40,878 nucleotides of DNA from BS750m-G62 sp964577175. Lineage in GTDB: Bacteria; Planctomycetota; Phycisphaerae; FEN-1346. The notes under the pieces were generated by a model. That model saw only the letters and a program-made list of their open reading frames with translations, ran no database searches and was not told the DNA's origin. The stretch spans positions 1-40,878 of the forward strand of contig CAZNYC010000020.1 of the NCBI GenBank assembly GCA_964577175.1, read 5' to 3'. This document shows, one piece after another, positions 11,083 to 18,692 of the stretch. Position 1 is the stretch's first letter. Every line of letters starts with the position of its first letter. A program made the position numbers and the translations under genes.

Positions 11083-11108
11083 AACCGCCGGCCTTGGCCG
11101 GCGCGTTT
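11083..11108 (+). repeat. GCCGGCC hairpin repeat upstream of rubrerythrin
   Basis: A perfect hairpin GCCGGCC, loop TT, GGCCGGC is followed by GCGTTT. Near-identical copies occur at 13964-13989, 14505-14528 (degenerate) and 22451-22480, all in the same orientation. Its stem followed by T-rich sequence is terminator-like, but here it sits 22 bases before a start codon. The rest of 10998-11129 has only the AAAGGAG ribosome-binding site. Confidence 0.6.
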
Positions 11109-11129
11109 CATTTCAAAGGAGCCTCCCCC

Positions 11130-11678
11130 ATGCACGCAATGACCGCCACCAACCTCCGCAGCGCCTATGCGGGCGAATCCATGGCCCACATGCGGTACAA
11201 GACCTGGAGCGACAAAGCCGAGGCCGAGGGCTTTCCCAGCGTGGCCCGCATGTTCAAAGCCATCTCCTACGCCGAACTCGTCCACGCGAACAACCACTTC
11301 CGGGCCCTCGCCGACGAGGCCGGCCCGTTCGACGTGACCGGCGGCGGCGTGTTCGGCCTCAAGGACACGAGCCAGGCCCTCCAGGGCGGCATCGACGGCG
11401 AGACGTTCGAGATCGACGAAATGTACCCCGCCTACCTCCACGTCGCCACGTTCCAGGGCGAGGAAGAGGCCCAGCAGAGTTTCCACTACGCCCTGGAGGC
11501 CGAGAAGATCCACGCCGCCTGGTACGCCAAGGCCAAGCAGGCCGTCGACGCCGGCCACGACGTTGACCTCGGCACTGTCCGCATCTGCAAGGTTTGCGGC
11601 CACACGATCGAGGGCGACGCCCCGGACTACTGCCCCATCTGCGGGGCCAAGGCCGAAGCGTTCGTGGCGTTCGAGTAA
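11130..11678 (+). CDS. Rubrerythrin
   Basis: The product is 182 residues and acts in the cytoplasm to reduce peroxide in anaerobes and microaerophiles. The N-terminal part is the ferritin-like diiron domain: AYAGESMAHMRY and FKAISYAELVHANNH supply the first metal-binding glutamates, and GEEEAQQSF and LEAEKIHAAWY the second set. The C-terminal part is a rubredoxin-like knuckle with CKVCG and, 12 residues on, CPICG. The ATG at 11130 has AAAGGAG eight bases upstream; an internal ATG at 11139 is less likely. It stands alone, between tRNA-Gly and the convergent mutL. A strict or facultative anaerobic lifestyle fits the class II ribonucleotide reductase later in the window. Confidence 0.95.
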   Translation: MHAMTATNLRSAYAGESMAHMRYKTWSDKAEAEGFPSVARMFKAISYAELVHANNHFRALADEAGPFDVTGGGVFGLKDTSQALQGGIDGETFEIDEMYPAYLHVATFQGEEEAQQSFHYALEAEKIHAAWYAKAKQAVDAGHDVDLGTVRICKVCGHTIEGDAPDYCPICGAKAEAFVAFE

Positions 11679-11781
11679 ACACGCCCTCGCCCCCGGCGGG
11701 AGAGGGGCGGGGTGAGGGGGACTCATGCGCGGCGGGTACGGAACCCCGCGCTTGGCGCGCCGACGCCGGTCCGCGCCGCTT
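11679..11781. repeat. Convergent intergenic region made of G/C-rich repeats
   Basis: The 103 bases between the convergent rubrerythrin and mutL genes contain a CCCTCGCCCCCGG/GGGGTGAGGG palindrome-like unit (about 11684-11720) and a slightly imperfect copy (11727-11751) of the GCGCGGCGGGT palindrome family seen repeatedly in this window. It may act as a bidirectional transcription stop; no gene is present. Confidence 0.6.
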
Positions 11782-13764
11782 TCAGAACGGCAGGCTCTCC
11801 TCATCCGCCCGGCGGGAGGGGGCGGCGTAGTCCCGGCCGAACTGTTTCTCCAGGTCCTTCCGCCGGAGCATCAGGGCCGCCGGCCGACCGTGCGGGCACG
11901 TCGAGGCCATCTCCGCCGCCTTCCGATGGGCCAGAAGCGCCTCGATCTCCGCCGCCTGGAGCGGTTCGCCCGCCTTCACCGCCGCCCGGCACGCCGCCAC
12001 GTGCACCAGGTGCTCCAGCACCTGCCGGGGCGTGGGTGGGGTGTCCAGGGCGAGGGCCCATTCCAGGAAGTCGCGGAGCGTCCCCGCCGGGTCCGCCCGC
12101 TCCAAGAGCGGCGGAAACGCCTGGATGCCCACGTCGCGGGGGCCCATCGCCTCCACCTCGATGCCCAGCCGCAGCAGGGCCTCGCGATACTGTTCGACGG
12201 CCGCCATCTCACGGTCCGAGACGGCCAGCGTCACGGGCACGAGCAGCCGCTGGCTCGCCAGCGTGCCCCCCTCCAGGCGGTCCATCATCTGCTCGAAGAG
12301 GACCCGCTCGTGCAGGGCGTGCTGGTCGACGATGAGGATGCCATCGTCGGACTCGGCCACGAGGTACGTGTTGTGGAGTTGGACGGCCGGGGCGCCGGGC
12401 GCCTCCTCCTGCTCGCGCGGGGCGTCTTCGCGGCCGGCTTCTCCCGTGTCGGCGCCTGACGGCGCGCCCCGTTTTTCCCGAGCCGCGATCATCGGATCGC
12501 GGCTATCGTCATCCGCCGATGATCGCCGTTCCCCGCGAGGGCTTCGTCCCGCCAACGGCAGCCGCTCCTGCCCCTGGGCCGGCGGGCTGCGGAGGAAGTC
12601 GGCAATGGCTCGGCGGACGCGGTCCTCTCGCTCGCCGGAGGCCTCGTCCTCCGTCTCCTCGTCCGTCGCGCCGGGTGCCACTTGCGGCTTGTCCGCCAAT
12701 GCGTCATGGTCCTCTTGATCCGTCCCCTCGGACGGCGCCGCCTCCGCCGCGGGCGTTGCCACGTCGGGCGTGATGCCGGGGCCGAGCAACCGTTCGCGCA
12801 CCGCCGAGAGGACCTGCCCGTACAGCAGGTGCTGGTCGCGCAGGCGAACCTCGATCTTCGTCGGGTGGACGTTCACGTCCACCCGCTCCGGCGGGACCGT
12901 CAGGAAGAGAAACGCGACGGGCTGCCGGCGGCCCTCCAGGAGGCCCCGGTACGCCTCGCGCAGGGCATGCAGCAGCGACCGGTCCCGCACGTACCGGCCG
13001 TTCAGAAACAGGTACTGCGTGCCCGCGGTAGCCCGGGCCACCGACGGCAGCCCGATGAGGCCTTCGAGGCGTCCGGCGGGTTCGTCGGAGGCGACCTCCA
13101 GCATCGCCTCGGCCAGGTCCGCCCCGAAGAAGTGGGCGATCCGCCGCCGCACGCCGTCGCTGGGCGGCAGGTCGTACACGCTCCGCCCGTTGTGCGTCAC
13201 CGTCAGGTGCACGGACGGGTAGGCCAGGGCGATTCGCGTGACGGCCTCCGTGATGTGCCCCATTTCGGTGGCGTCGGTCTTGAGGAACTTGCGGCGGGCG
13301 GGGACGTAACGGAAAAGGTTCCGCACCTCGATGGTCGTGCCGACGGGGCCGCCGGCGGGCCGGGGTTCGCTTGCCCGGCCGCCGGAGACCTCCACCTCCG
13401 TCGCCTCCACCGCCTCGGCCGTGCGGGTGACGAGCCGCACGTCCGCCACGGAGGCGATGGACGCCAGGGCCTCGCCCCGGAAGCCGAGCGTCGTGATGCC
13501 CTCCAGGTCGTCGGCGGCGGCGATCTTGCTCGTGGCATGGCTCGCCAGGGCGAGGGCGGCGTCGCCGGGTGTCATGCCCGTGCCGTCGTCGCTGACGCGG
13601 ATGAGTTTTTTGCCGGCCTCCTCGACCTCCAGGGTGATGCGGCCGGCCTGGGCGTCGACGGCATTTTCGAGGAGTTCCTTGACGACGCTCGCCGGCCGCT
13701 CGACCACCTCGCCGGCGGCGATCTGGTTGACGAGTCCCTCGGGCAGGACGTGGATGGGCGGCAT
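11782..13764 (-). CDS. mutL: DNA mismatch repair protein MutL with endonuclease motif
   Basis: The product is 660 residues. The GHKL ATPase domain is at the N-terminus: ELLENAVDA (about 30-38), SDDGTGM (58-64), SHATSKI and TLGFRGEAL (92-100), then NGRYVRD and VDVNVHPTKIEVR. The C-terminal dimerisation domain carries DQHALHERVLFE (480-491), which fits the DQHA(x)2E(x)4E metal-dependent nicking-endonuclease motif, so this MutL is of the nicking type rather than the E. coli type. ACRAAVKAGEPL and CPHGRP further on complete the endonuclease site. The ATG at 13764 (MPPIHVLPEG) has AAGGA upstream and begins at the conserved N-terminus. The acidic linker (about 345-460) contains repeat DNA. No mutS is in the window. 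Confidence 0.96.
   Translation of the reverse strand: MPPIHVLPEGLVNQIAAGEVVERPASVVKELLENAVDAQAGRITLEVEEAGKKLIRVSDDGTGMTPGDAALALASHATSKIAAADDLEGITTLGFRGEALASIASVADVRLVTRTAEAVEATEVEVSGGRASEPRPAGGPVGTTIEVRNLFRYVPARRKFLKTDATEMGHITEAVTRIALAYPSVHLTVTHNGRSVYDLPPSDGVRRRIAHFFGADLAEAMLEVASDEPAGRLEGLIGLPSVARATAGTQYLFLNGRYVRDRSLLHALREAYRGLLEGRRQPVAFLFLTVPPERVDVNVHPTKIEVRLRDQHLLYGQVLSAVRERLLGPGITPDVATPAAEAAPSEGTDQEDHDALADKPQVAPGATDEETEDEASGEREDRVRRAIADFLRSPPAQGQERLPLAGRSPRGERRSSADDDSRDPMIAAREKRGAPSGADTGEAGREDAPREQEEAPGAPAVQLHNTYLVAESDDGILIVDQHALHERVLFEQMMDRLEGGTLASQRLLVPVTLAVSDREMAAVEQYREALLRLGIEVEAMGPRDVGIQAFPPLLERADPAGTLRDFLEWALALDTPPTPRQVLEHLVHVAACRAAVKAGEPLQAAEIEALLAHRKAAEMASTCPHGRPAALMLRRKDLEKQFGRDYAAPSRRADEESLPF
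12481..12526. repeat. Nested palindromes in the mutL linker coding region
   Basis: AGCCGCGATC (12481-12490) pairs perfectly with GATCGCGGCT (12495-12504) around a 4-base loop. GCGATCATCGG (12485-12495) also pairs with CCGATGATCGC (12516-12526). Both lie inside the disordered MutL linker. No second copy was found. Confidence 0.6.
12671..12705. repeat. In-frame copy of the GTGCCAC palindromic repeat inside mutL
   Basis: These 35 bases match 30 of 35 positions of the intergenic repeat at 29397-29431 (both begin CCGGGTGCCACT and share GCTTGTC). The stretch is translated in the MutL linker as DALADKPQVAPG. It is a decayed but recognisable repeat that keeps the reading frame open. Confidence 0.65.
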
Positions 13765-13794
13765 AGCGGGCGTTCCTTGCGGTGCGGCGCGGGC

Positions 13795-13824
13795 ATTATA
13801 GGAGCCGCCCACGGCCGGTCGCAA
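13795..13824 (-). promoter_or_regulatory. Probable sigma-70-type promoter of mutL
   Basis: On the minus strand, TATAAT (13800-13795) is preceded at 18 bases by TTGCGA (13824-13819). The -10 box ends about 30 bases before the mutL ATG, giving a short leader. Confidence 0.6.
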
Positions 13825-13877
13825 GGCGGATGTGTTGCCCTCGACCCTCGGAGGGCCGTAGAATGCAGCCCACGGAG

Positions 13878-13949
13878 GTGCCACGGTTTGCTCGTCAAAC
13901 CGTGTTCAGCGATTTGTTAGCACGGATTGACAAGCAATCCGTGGCACCC
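13878..13949. repeat. GTGCCAC palindromic repeat, two-hairpin copy
   Basis: Outer inverted repeats GGTGCCACGG and CCGTGGCACC bracket two hairpins: CACGGTTTG / CAAACCGTG around CTCGT, and CACGGATTG / CAATCCGTG around ACAAG. The stems differ but each is self-complementary, so structure is conserved rather than sequence. It lies between divergent mutL and the ykgJ-like pair. A related cluster is at 29358-29474. Confidence 0.8.
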
Positions 13950-13963
13950 GGCGCGCCATGGTC

Positions 13964-13989
13964 AGCCGCCGGCCTTGGCCGGCGCGTTT
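13964..13989 (+). repeat. GCCGGCC hairpin repeat upstream of the first YkgJ-type gene
   Basis: The perfect stem GCCGGCC/GGCCGGC with loop TT is followed by GCGTTT, nearly identical to 11083-11108. It lies 40 bases before the ATG of the downstream gene. Confidence 0.6.
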
Positions 13990-14029
13990 GTCGCCGTCGC
14001 CCAAGCGGGCCACCGCGCGGGAGTTTCAT

Positions 14030-14464
14030 ATGCCCCGCATCCAGAAACGCGACGACGGCCGCCCGTGGTACGCCGACGGCCTGCGCTTCGCCTGCCAGGG
14101 GTGCGGGCGATGCTGCGGCGGGGCGCCGGGGTACGTCTGGCTCGACAGGGAGGAAGCCGTCCGTATCGCCGAGCACCTCGGTCTGACGTACAAGGCGTTT
14201 CGCCGGTCGTACGTCCGGCGGGCATGGCGCGGCCTGACGCTGAAGGAGCGGCGCAACTACGATTGCGTCATGCTCGACGGCGGCGGCCGGTGCACGGTCT
14301 ACCCGGTCCGCCCGCTCCAGTGCCGCATCTGGCCGTTCTGGCCGTCGAACCTGGCGAGCCCGGCGGCGTGGGAGGCGGCCGGCACACGGTGTGTCGGCAT
14401 CGGCCGCGGGCCGCTGTTCGTCTTCGAGCAGATTGAGGCGCTTCGCATGGAGATGGGAGGGTGA
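14030..14464 (+). CDS. YkgJ-type cysteine-cluster protein (putative zinc/iron chelator)
   Basis: The product is 144 residues. It shows the YkgJ/CxxCxxCC family signature early (FACQGCGRCCGG, about residues 22-33), then VYPVRPLQCRIWPFW with a further conserved cysteine, and a last cysteine in GTRCVGIGRG. The cysteines probably bind zinc or an iron centre; the family's biochemical role is not established. The ATG at 14030 has GGGAG six bases upstream. An open frame extends a further 24 codons upstream, but that runs into repeat DNA. Its TGA overlaps the ATG of the next gene, which belongs to the same family. Confidence 0.85.
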   Translation: MPRIQKRDDGRPWYADGLRFACQGCGRCCGGAPGYVWLDREEAVRIAEHLGLTYKAFRRSYVRRAWRGLTLKERRNYDCVMLDGGGRCTVYPVRPLQCRIWPFWPSNLASPAAWEAAGTRCVGIGRGPLFVFEQIEALRMEMGG

Positions 14465-15078
14465 TGTCACCGACCCACGATGCCGACCGGTCTCCGCACC
14501 GTTCAGCCGCCGGCCTTGGGCGGTACGTGCCGTTTGCCGATGGGGCGCGCAGCGGGTGCGGAGGCCCGCCGCGCGGCGCCGAGAAGTCCCCGCCGGCCGG
14601 CATGCCTCCCTGGGGCCCGCCGCCCGTCTTCGCGCGTCCGTCCGCCGAGGCCGTCGTGGCCGTGAAGGACGTCTACGGCGAGATGGAGACTGCCCTCGGT
14701 CCTGCCGCCGACGCCTGCCGCGCGTGCGGCCGTTGCTGCCGATTCCGTGAAGGGGCGATCGTCCTGTTCGCGAGTTCGCTCGAGATGGCCGTCCTCATGG
14801 CCGAGGCGGGGCCGCCCGACGCCTCGCGCTACGTCGTCGGCGGCCCGGTGGCGGGGAACTGGGTCTGCCCGTACCAGGAGGGGAACCGGTGTGCGGAGCG
14901 GGCGGTCCGTCCGCTCGGGTGCCGGACGTACTTCTGCGACACGGACGCGGGCGCACAGGGCAGGGCGGTCCATGCCCATGCGCTCGACCGCCTCCGCACC
15001 GTCGCCCGCGAGCACGGGCACCCGTGGTGGTACGGTCCGGCGAAGGCGTACCTGGACGCGGTCGTGCCCGGACGTTGA
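14464..15078 (+). CDS. Second YkgJ-type cysteine-cluster protein, N-terminus built over repeats
   Basis: The product is 204 residues if translation starts at the ATG at 14464, which overlaps the previous TGA. The family core begins only at about residue 72 (ACRACGRCCRFREGAI) and continues with CPYQEGNRC, PLGCRTYFC and a histidine-rich tail. Residues 14-40 are encoded by two palindromic repeats (14505-14574), so the first 45 residues are probably not ancestral. An ATG at 14602, which skips the repeats, is an alternative start but has only a weak ribosome-binding site. It is translationally coupled to its paralogue; function is unknown beyond probable metal binding. Confidence 0.78.
   Translation: MSPTHDADRSPHRSAAGLGRYVPFADGARSGCGGPPRGAEKSPPAGMPPWGPPPVFARPSAEAVVAVKDVYGEMETALGPAADACRACGRCCRFREGAIVLFASSLEMAVLMAEAGPPDASRYVVGGPVAGNWVCPYQEGNRCAERAVRPLGCRTYFCDTDAGAQGRAVHAHALDRLRTVAREHGHPWWYGPAKAYLDAVVPGR
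14505..14574. repeat. Two palindromic repeats inside the N-terminal coding region of the second YkgJ-type gene
   Basis: A degenerate GCCGGCC hairpin copy (14505-14528) is followed by a copy of the GCGCGGCGGGT family (14547-14574: GCGCAGCGGGT, loop GCGGAG, GCCCGCCGCGC). Both keep the reading frame open. Confidence 0.65.
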
Positions 15079-15184
15079 GCGGGCGACCGCAGGTCGCCGC
15101 GAGGCGCGAGGAGGTGCGGCGGTCGAACGACCGGCGACGTGCCGTCGCAGGCTCAACCGATTGCCTGGCGTGCGGTTTTTCTTG

Positions 15185-15213
15185 TTGACAGCCCCGCAGC
15201 CCCACCGTAGCAT
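15185..15213 (+). promoter_or_regulatory. Sigma-70-type promoter of the small lipoprotein gene
   Basis: TTGACA (15185-15190), 17 bases, then TAGCAT (15208-15213): the same boxes and spacing as the tRNA-Gly promoter. The start codon lies 55 bases after the -10 box. The rest of 15079-15184 has a short palindrome GCGACC/GGTCGC (15084-15098) and a CGACCGGCGACGTGCCG segment that recurs in inverted form near 16985. Confidence 0.75.
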
Positions 15214-15267
15214 GCCAGCGTGGGGTGAACGGAACCGATGATCGGTCCTCGGAAGGAGACACGAGGG

Positions 15268-15474
15268 ATGAAGCACGTGTGTCTGATACTGGCCGGCCTG
15301 GTGCTGCTGAGTGCGTTCGCGGCGGGGTGTCAGCCGTCCGCCCACGATCGGTATCGCCAGATGACCTATCGCCGGGTAAACGACGCCGACGAACTCGGCA
15401 TGAAGGACGACGTGGATGCCGCCATCCTCCTGGCCGAGCGGCCGACGCACCTGTCGCAATGGTACAACCGGTAA
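15268..15474 (+). CDS. Small lipoprotein of unknown function
   Basis: The product is 68 residues. A positively charged start (MKH) precedes a hydrophobic stretch and a lipobox (LSAFAAGC), so Cys21 or so would be lipidated and the mature protein of about 48 residues anchored in a membrane. The mature part is hydrophilic (DRYRQMTYRRVNDADE...) and I do not recognise it. The ATG at 15268 has GGAAGGAG about 9 bases upstream. It is a complete single-gene transcription unit, with its own strong promoter (15185-15213) and a rho-independent terminator (15504-15536), suggesting abundant expression. Confidence 0.82.
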   Translation: MKHVCLILAGLVLLSAFAAGCQPSAHDRYRQMTYRRVNDADELGMKDDVDAAILLAERPTHLSQWYNR

Positions 15475-15503
15475 CATCGTCCGACGGCCTGTCGTGAACG
15501 TCC

Positions 15504-15536
15504 AGCCCCCTCGCGGCGCGAGGGGGCTTTTGTTTT
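15504..15536 (+). terminator. Rho-independent terminator
   Basis: An AGCCCCCTCGC / GCGAGGGGGCT hairpin with a very short loop is followed by TTTGTTTT, 29 bases after the lipoprotein stop. This is the clearest intrinsic terminator in the window. Confidence 0.9.
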
Positions 15537-15561
15537 GGTGCCAGCGGAAAGGAGAAGGGTC

Positions 15562-16944
15562 ATGGATACGTCGCCGCATCATCTGAACCGCCGCCGTTTC
15601 CTCGCCGCGATGGGCGGCGCCGCGACGGCCGCCGCAGGCTGTGCCGCCGGCCGCCGGGTCAGCGCCGCGGAGAACGCCCCGCCCAACATCGTCTTCATCT
15701 TCACCGACGACCAGGGGTACCAGGACCTCGGCCGTTTCGGGGCCACGGACATCGACACGCCGCACGTCGACGGCATCGCCGAACGCGGTATGACGTTCAC
15801 GGATTTCTACGTGGCCGCGCCCATCTGCTCGGCCTCCCGGGCGGCCTTTCTGACGGGGTGCTACCCCATCCGCACGGGCATCACGGGCGTCCTGTTCCCG
15901 AAGAACAAGAACGGCCTGACCCGCGAGAAGAAGACCGTGGCCGAAATCCTGAAGGGCGCCGGCTACGCCACCGCGTGCATCGGCAAGTGGCACGTGGGCA
16001 CCGGCACCCAGGGCATCGAGGGCCTGCCCGACCACGCCGAGTTCATGCCCACCAGCCGCGGGTTCGATTACTACTACGGCATCCCGTATTCGAACGATAT
16101 GCGGCCGACGCCGGTCATCCGCAACCTCGAAACGGTTGAGGAGCCGGCCGAGCAGGCCACCCTCACGAAACGGTACACCGAGGAGGCCTGCCGCTTCATC
16201 CGCGAGCACAAGGACGGCCCGTTCTTCCTCTACGTGCCGCACACGATGCCCCACGTGCCGCTGGCGGCGACCGAACGGTTCCGCGGCAAGTCCGACCGCG
16301 GCCTGTACGGCGACGTGATCGAGGAAATCGACTGGTCCACGGGCGAGATCCTGCAGACCCTCCGCGACCTCGGCCTGGAGAAGAACACCCTGGTGATCTA
16401 CACCTCTGACAACGGTCCCTGGCTGTCGAAAGGCAAGCACGGGGGCTCGGCCAAACCGCTGCGCGACGGGAAGTTTCACACCTGGGAGGGCGGCTTCCGC
16501 GTGCCGTGCGTCATGCAGTGGCCGGGACGCATTCCCGCCGGCACCGTGTGCGACGAAACGGCCGCCACGATCGACCTTACGCCCACCTTCGCCGCCCTCG
16601 CCGGGGCCGACCTTCCCGGCGGCTACGAGGTGGACGGCCAGAGCATCCTACCCCTCCTGGAAGGTCGCTCGGGCGCCGAGTCGCCGCACGAGGCGTACTT
16701 CTACTACCGCGGCCGACGGCTGGAGGCGGTCCGCTCCGGCAAATGGAAACTCATCCTCTACCAGGGGGTCGAGAAGGGCGAACCCCGAAAACCCCTGGAA
16801 CTCTACGACCTGCGGGCCGATATCGGCGAGACCACCAACGTGGCCGAGGACCATCCGGACGTCGTGAAACGCCTGACGGCCCTGGCGGTCGACGGCGTGA
16901 AGCGCGTCGGCGGGCAACTGGGCAAGGGCGTCAAGAAGAAGTAA
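15562..16944 (+). CDS. Tat-exported sulfatase (S1-type, alkaline-phosphatase fold)
   Basis: The product is 460 residues. A Tat signal (NRRRFLAAMGG) with an Ala-rich segment leads to export. PNIVFIFTDDQG supplies the metal-binding aspartates. Cys89 in the CSASR motif is the residue to be converted to formylglycine; position 3 is Ala rather than the more usual Pro, an accepted variant. GKWHVG, HTMPHVPL, SDNGPW and GGFRVP are the remaining active-site blocks. It hydrolyses sulfate esters, probably on polysaccharide or aryl substrates. The ATG at 15562 follows GGAAAGGAG. No sulfatase-maturating enzyme is in the window. Confidence 0.95.
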   Translation: MDTSPHHLNRRRFLAAMGGAATAAAGCAAGRRVSAAENAPPNIVFIFTDDQGYQDLGRFGATDIDTPHVDGIAERGMTFTDFYVAAPICSASRAAFLTGCYPIRTGITGVLFPKNKNGLTREKKTVAEILKGAGYATACIGKWHVGTGTQGIEGLPDHAEFMPTSRGFDYYYGIPYSNDMRPTPVIRNLETVEEPAEQATLTKRYTEEACRFIREHKDGPFFLYVPHTMPHVPLAATERFRGKSDRGLYGDVIEEIDWSTGEILQTLRDLGLEKNTLVIYTSDNGPWLSKGKHGGSAKPLRDGKFHTWEGGFRVPCVMQWPGRIPAGTVCDETAATIDLTPTFAALAGADLPGGYEVDGQSILPLLEGRSGAESPHEAYFYYRGRRLEAVRSGKWKLILYQGVEKGEPRKPLELYDLRADIGETTNVAEDHPDVVKRLTALAVDGVKRVGGQLGKGVKKK

Positions 16945-17343
16945 TTGCGGAACTCGGGTTTCGGATGCCGTACGTTGAGGCGGCGGCACGTCGCCGGTCG
17001 GTCGCTGTGCCGCCCATCCCCATCGCGGCGGGTCTCCGTACGCGCCGCGCCCCACTGAGGTTCGCGGCGACATGCCGTCGCCGACTCGGCGGTTTCGCGG
17101 TCGGCACGTTCATGGTTGTAACGGGCGTCTGCAGCGCTTTCGCCCTGTCCGTCCAAGTCTCGTGCCGGGGCCGCATTTCGTCGCCGGTTCTCATCAACGC
17201 CCGCCCGTCTCCCCGCCGATAAGAGCCGTAGAGGCGGCGCGGCCGCACGTCAGGCGGGGGCGGCGCGGTGGGGGGGACTGCCCGCCCCCCGCACCTGCGG
17301 ACACCCGACCCGCCGCGCCATCATGAAACTCGGCGGATTCCGG
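16945..17343. other. Intergenic region with inverted repeats, no gene
   Basis: After the sulfatase stop there is a GGCGGCAC (16982-16989) / GTGCCGCC (17007-17014) inverted repeat, possibly stopping transcription. A GCGCGGCGGGT-family copy follows (17024-17050, imperfect, loop CTCCGT), then a GGCGAC/GTCGCC palindrome near 17063. Short open frames here have no ribosome-binding site and no recognisable product. Confidence 0.5.
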
Positions 17344-17373
17344 TTGCACGCGGCCCGCCGCGACGCCCACAAT
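17344..17373 (+). promoter_or_regulatory. Possible promoter of the citrate-lyase operon
   Basis: TTGCAC (17344-17349), 18 bases, then CACAAT (17368-17373), 65 bases before the start codon. Both boxes are only partial matches. Confidence 0.35.
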
Positions 17374-17438
17374 GGAGCGGCGGCGCCTGGTACGCGCCGC
17401 AGCGATCCGACGCGATGCCCGGCTGGAGGCGGGTACCC

Positions 17439-18692
17439 ATGGCTCCCCAGGCGACCGAACGGTTCTTTCTCGAGACGCTGGTGCCCCAGTTCGGCATCCC
17501 CGCGCCGGAGTACCTGACGGCCGAGGCCCGCGGGGCCGAGATCCGCGACGCCCTCCAGCGATGGGGCGGCCGGGCGCTCGTCAAGCCCGACATCCTCGCG
17601 GGCAAGCGCGGCAAGGCGGGCGCGGTGCGCGAGGTCGGCGACATGGCCGAGGCCCAGCGGGAACTGAAACGCGTCCAGGGCCAGGAAATCGCCGGACGCC
17701 TGCCGCGCACCGCCTACCTCGTCCAGTACATCCCGGCGGAGACGGAAGTGTACTCGGCCGTCACGTACGATTCGCGGTGCCTGGGCCCGGCGATGACCGT
17801 GTCGCTGGCGGGCGGCGTGGACGTGGAGGAGGCCGGCGAGGCTCAGAAGGTCTTCTTCCCGGTGGACGTGTACAAAGGTCTGAACGCGTACCAGGCGGGG
17901 GAGATGCTCGAGCAACTCGGCTGCTCGCAGGCCCTCGTCCGGGCCATGGCCGTTCCCCTCGTCAACGTGTGGGATATGTTCATCACCACGGGCATGCGGA
18001 TGTGCGAGATCAACCCGTGGCGGATCACGCCGGACGGCAAGCCCGTGGCGTGCGACTTCAAGGCCGTCTTCGACGAGGCCAACGTCAAGTTCCAGGACGC
18101 CGGCTTCGCCCTGCCGGAGTACCCGGCCGATTTGACGCCGCTGGAGGAGGACATGGCCGAATGGTCCGCCGCCAGTTACCGCGGCCAGGCGCACGTGGCG
18201 GAACTCGGGGGCGACCTGGTCCTGCCCCTCCTCTTCGGCGGCGGGGCGTCCACCATCATCACCGAAACGCTGATGCAGTACGGCGGGAGCCCGATCTTCC
18301 TGTCGGACTTCGGCGGCAACCCGCCGTACGAACGGATGTTCGGCACGGCCAAGCGGTGCTTCGCCCATCACCTGGAGCGGGCGGAACTGATCCTCATCCT
18401 GGGCGGCAAGGCGAACAACACGCTCATCGACGTCACGTTCCGGGCCATTGCCGACGCCCTCGTCGACTACGTGGACGAGCACGGCTCCATCGAGACGCCG
18501 GTCGTCATCGGCCGCGGCGGGCCGCACCTCGTGCAGGGTATGGTCACGATGAAGGACGCCCTGGAATCGCTCGCCCTGCCGCACGTCATCTTCGGTCCGG
18601 AGACGCCCGTGACGCAGGTGGCGGAGTACGCCGCCCGCCTGGCCAGCGCCCACCGGACGATGCGGCAAGGCGGAAAGGAGGCGCCCCGATGA
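17439..18692 (+). CDS. aclB: ATP-citrate lyase small subunit (ATP-grasp / succinyl-CoA-synthetase-beta-like)
   Basis: The product is 417 residues. It has the nucleotide-binding ATP-grasp fold of acyl-CoA synthetase beta subunits: ALVKPDILAGKRGKAGAV near residue 45, AYLVQYIPAETEVY, and CEINPWRIT, the magnesium-site motif. A CoA-ligase-like domain follows, with LLFGGGAST, SDFGGNPPYE and LILGGKANNT. This matches the small subunit of two-subunit ATP-citrate lyases, which cleave citrate with ATP and CoA to acetyl-CoA and oxaloacetate. The ATG at 17439 has GGAGGCGGG upstream. Its stop overlaps the next gene's start (ATGA). A citryl-CoA synthetase small subunit is an alternative; substrate cannot be read from sequence. 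Confidence 0.85.
   Translation: MAPQATERFFLETLVPQFGIPAPEYLTAEARGAEIRDALQRWGGRALVKPDILAGKRGKAGAVREVGDMAEAQRELKRVQGQEIAGRLPRTAYLVQYIPAETEVYSAVTYDSRCLGPAMTVSLAGGVDVEEAGEAQKVFFPVDVYKGLNAYQAGEMLEQLGCSQALVRAMAVPLVNVWDMFITTGMRMCEINPWRITPDGKPVACDFKAVFDEANVKFQDAGFALPEYPADLTPLEEDMAEWSAASYRGQAHVAELGGDLVLPLLFGGGASTIITETLMQYGGSPIFLSDFGGNPPYERMFGTAKRCFAHHLERAELILILGGKANNTLIDVTFRAIADALVDYVDEHGSIETPVVIGRGGPHLVQGMVTMKDALESLALPHVIFGPETPVTQVAEYAARLASAHRTMRQGGKEAPR

Noticed and set aside
17100..17222. A possible short secreted peptide between the sulfatase and aclB
   Set aside because: The hydrophobic stretch lacks a start codon with a ribosome-binding site, and the frame continues from shadow sequence of the sulfatase.
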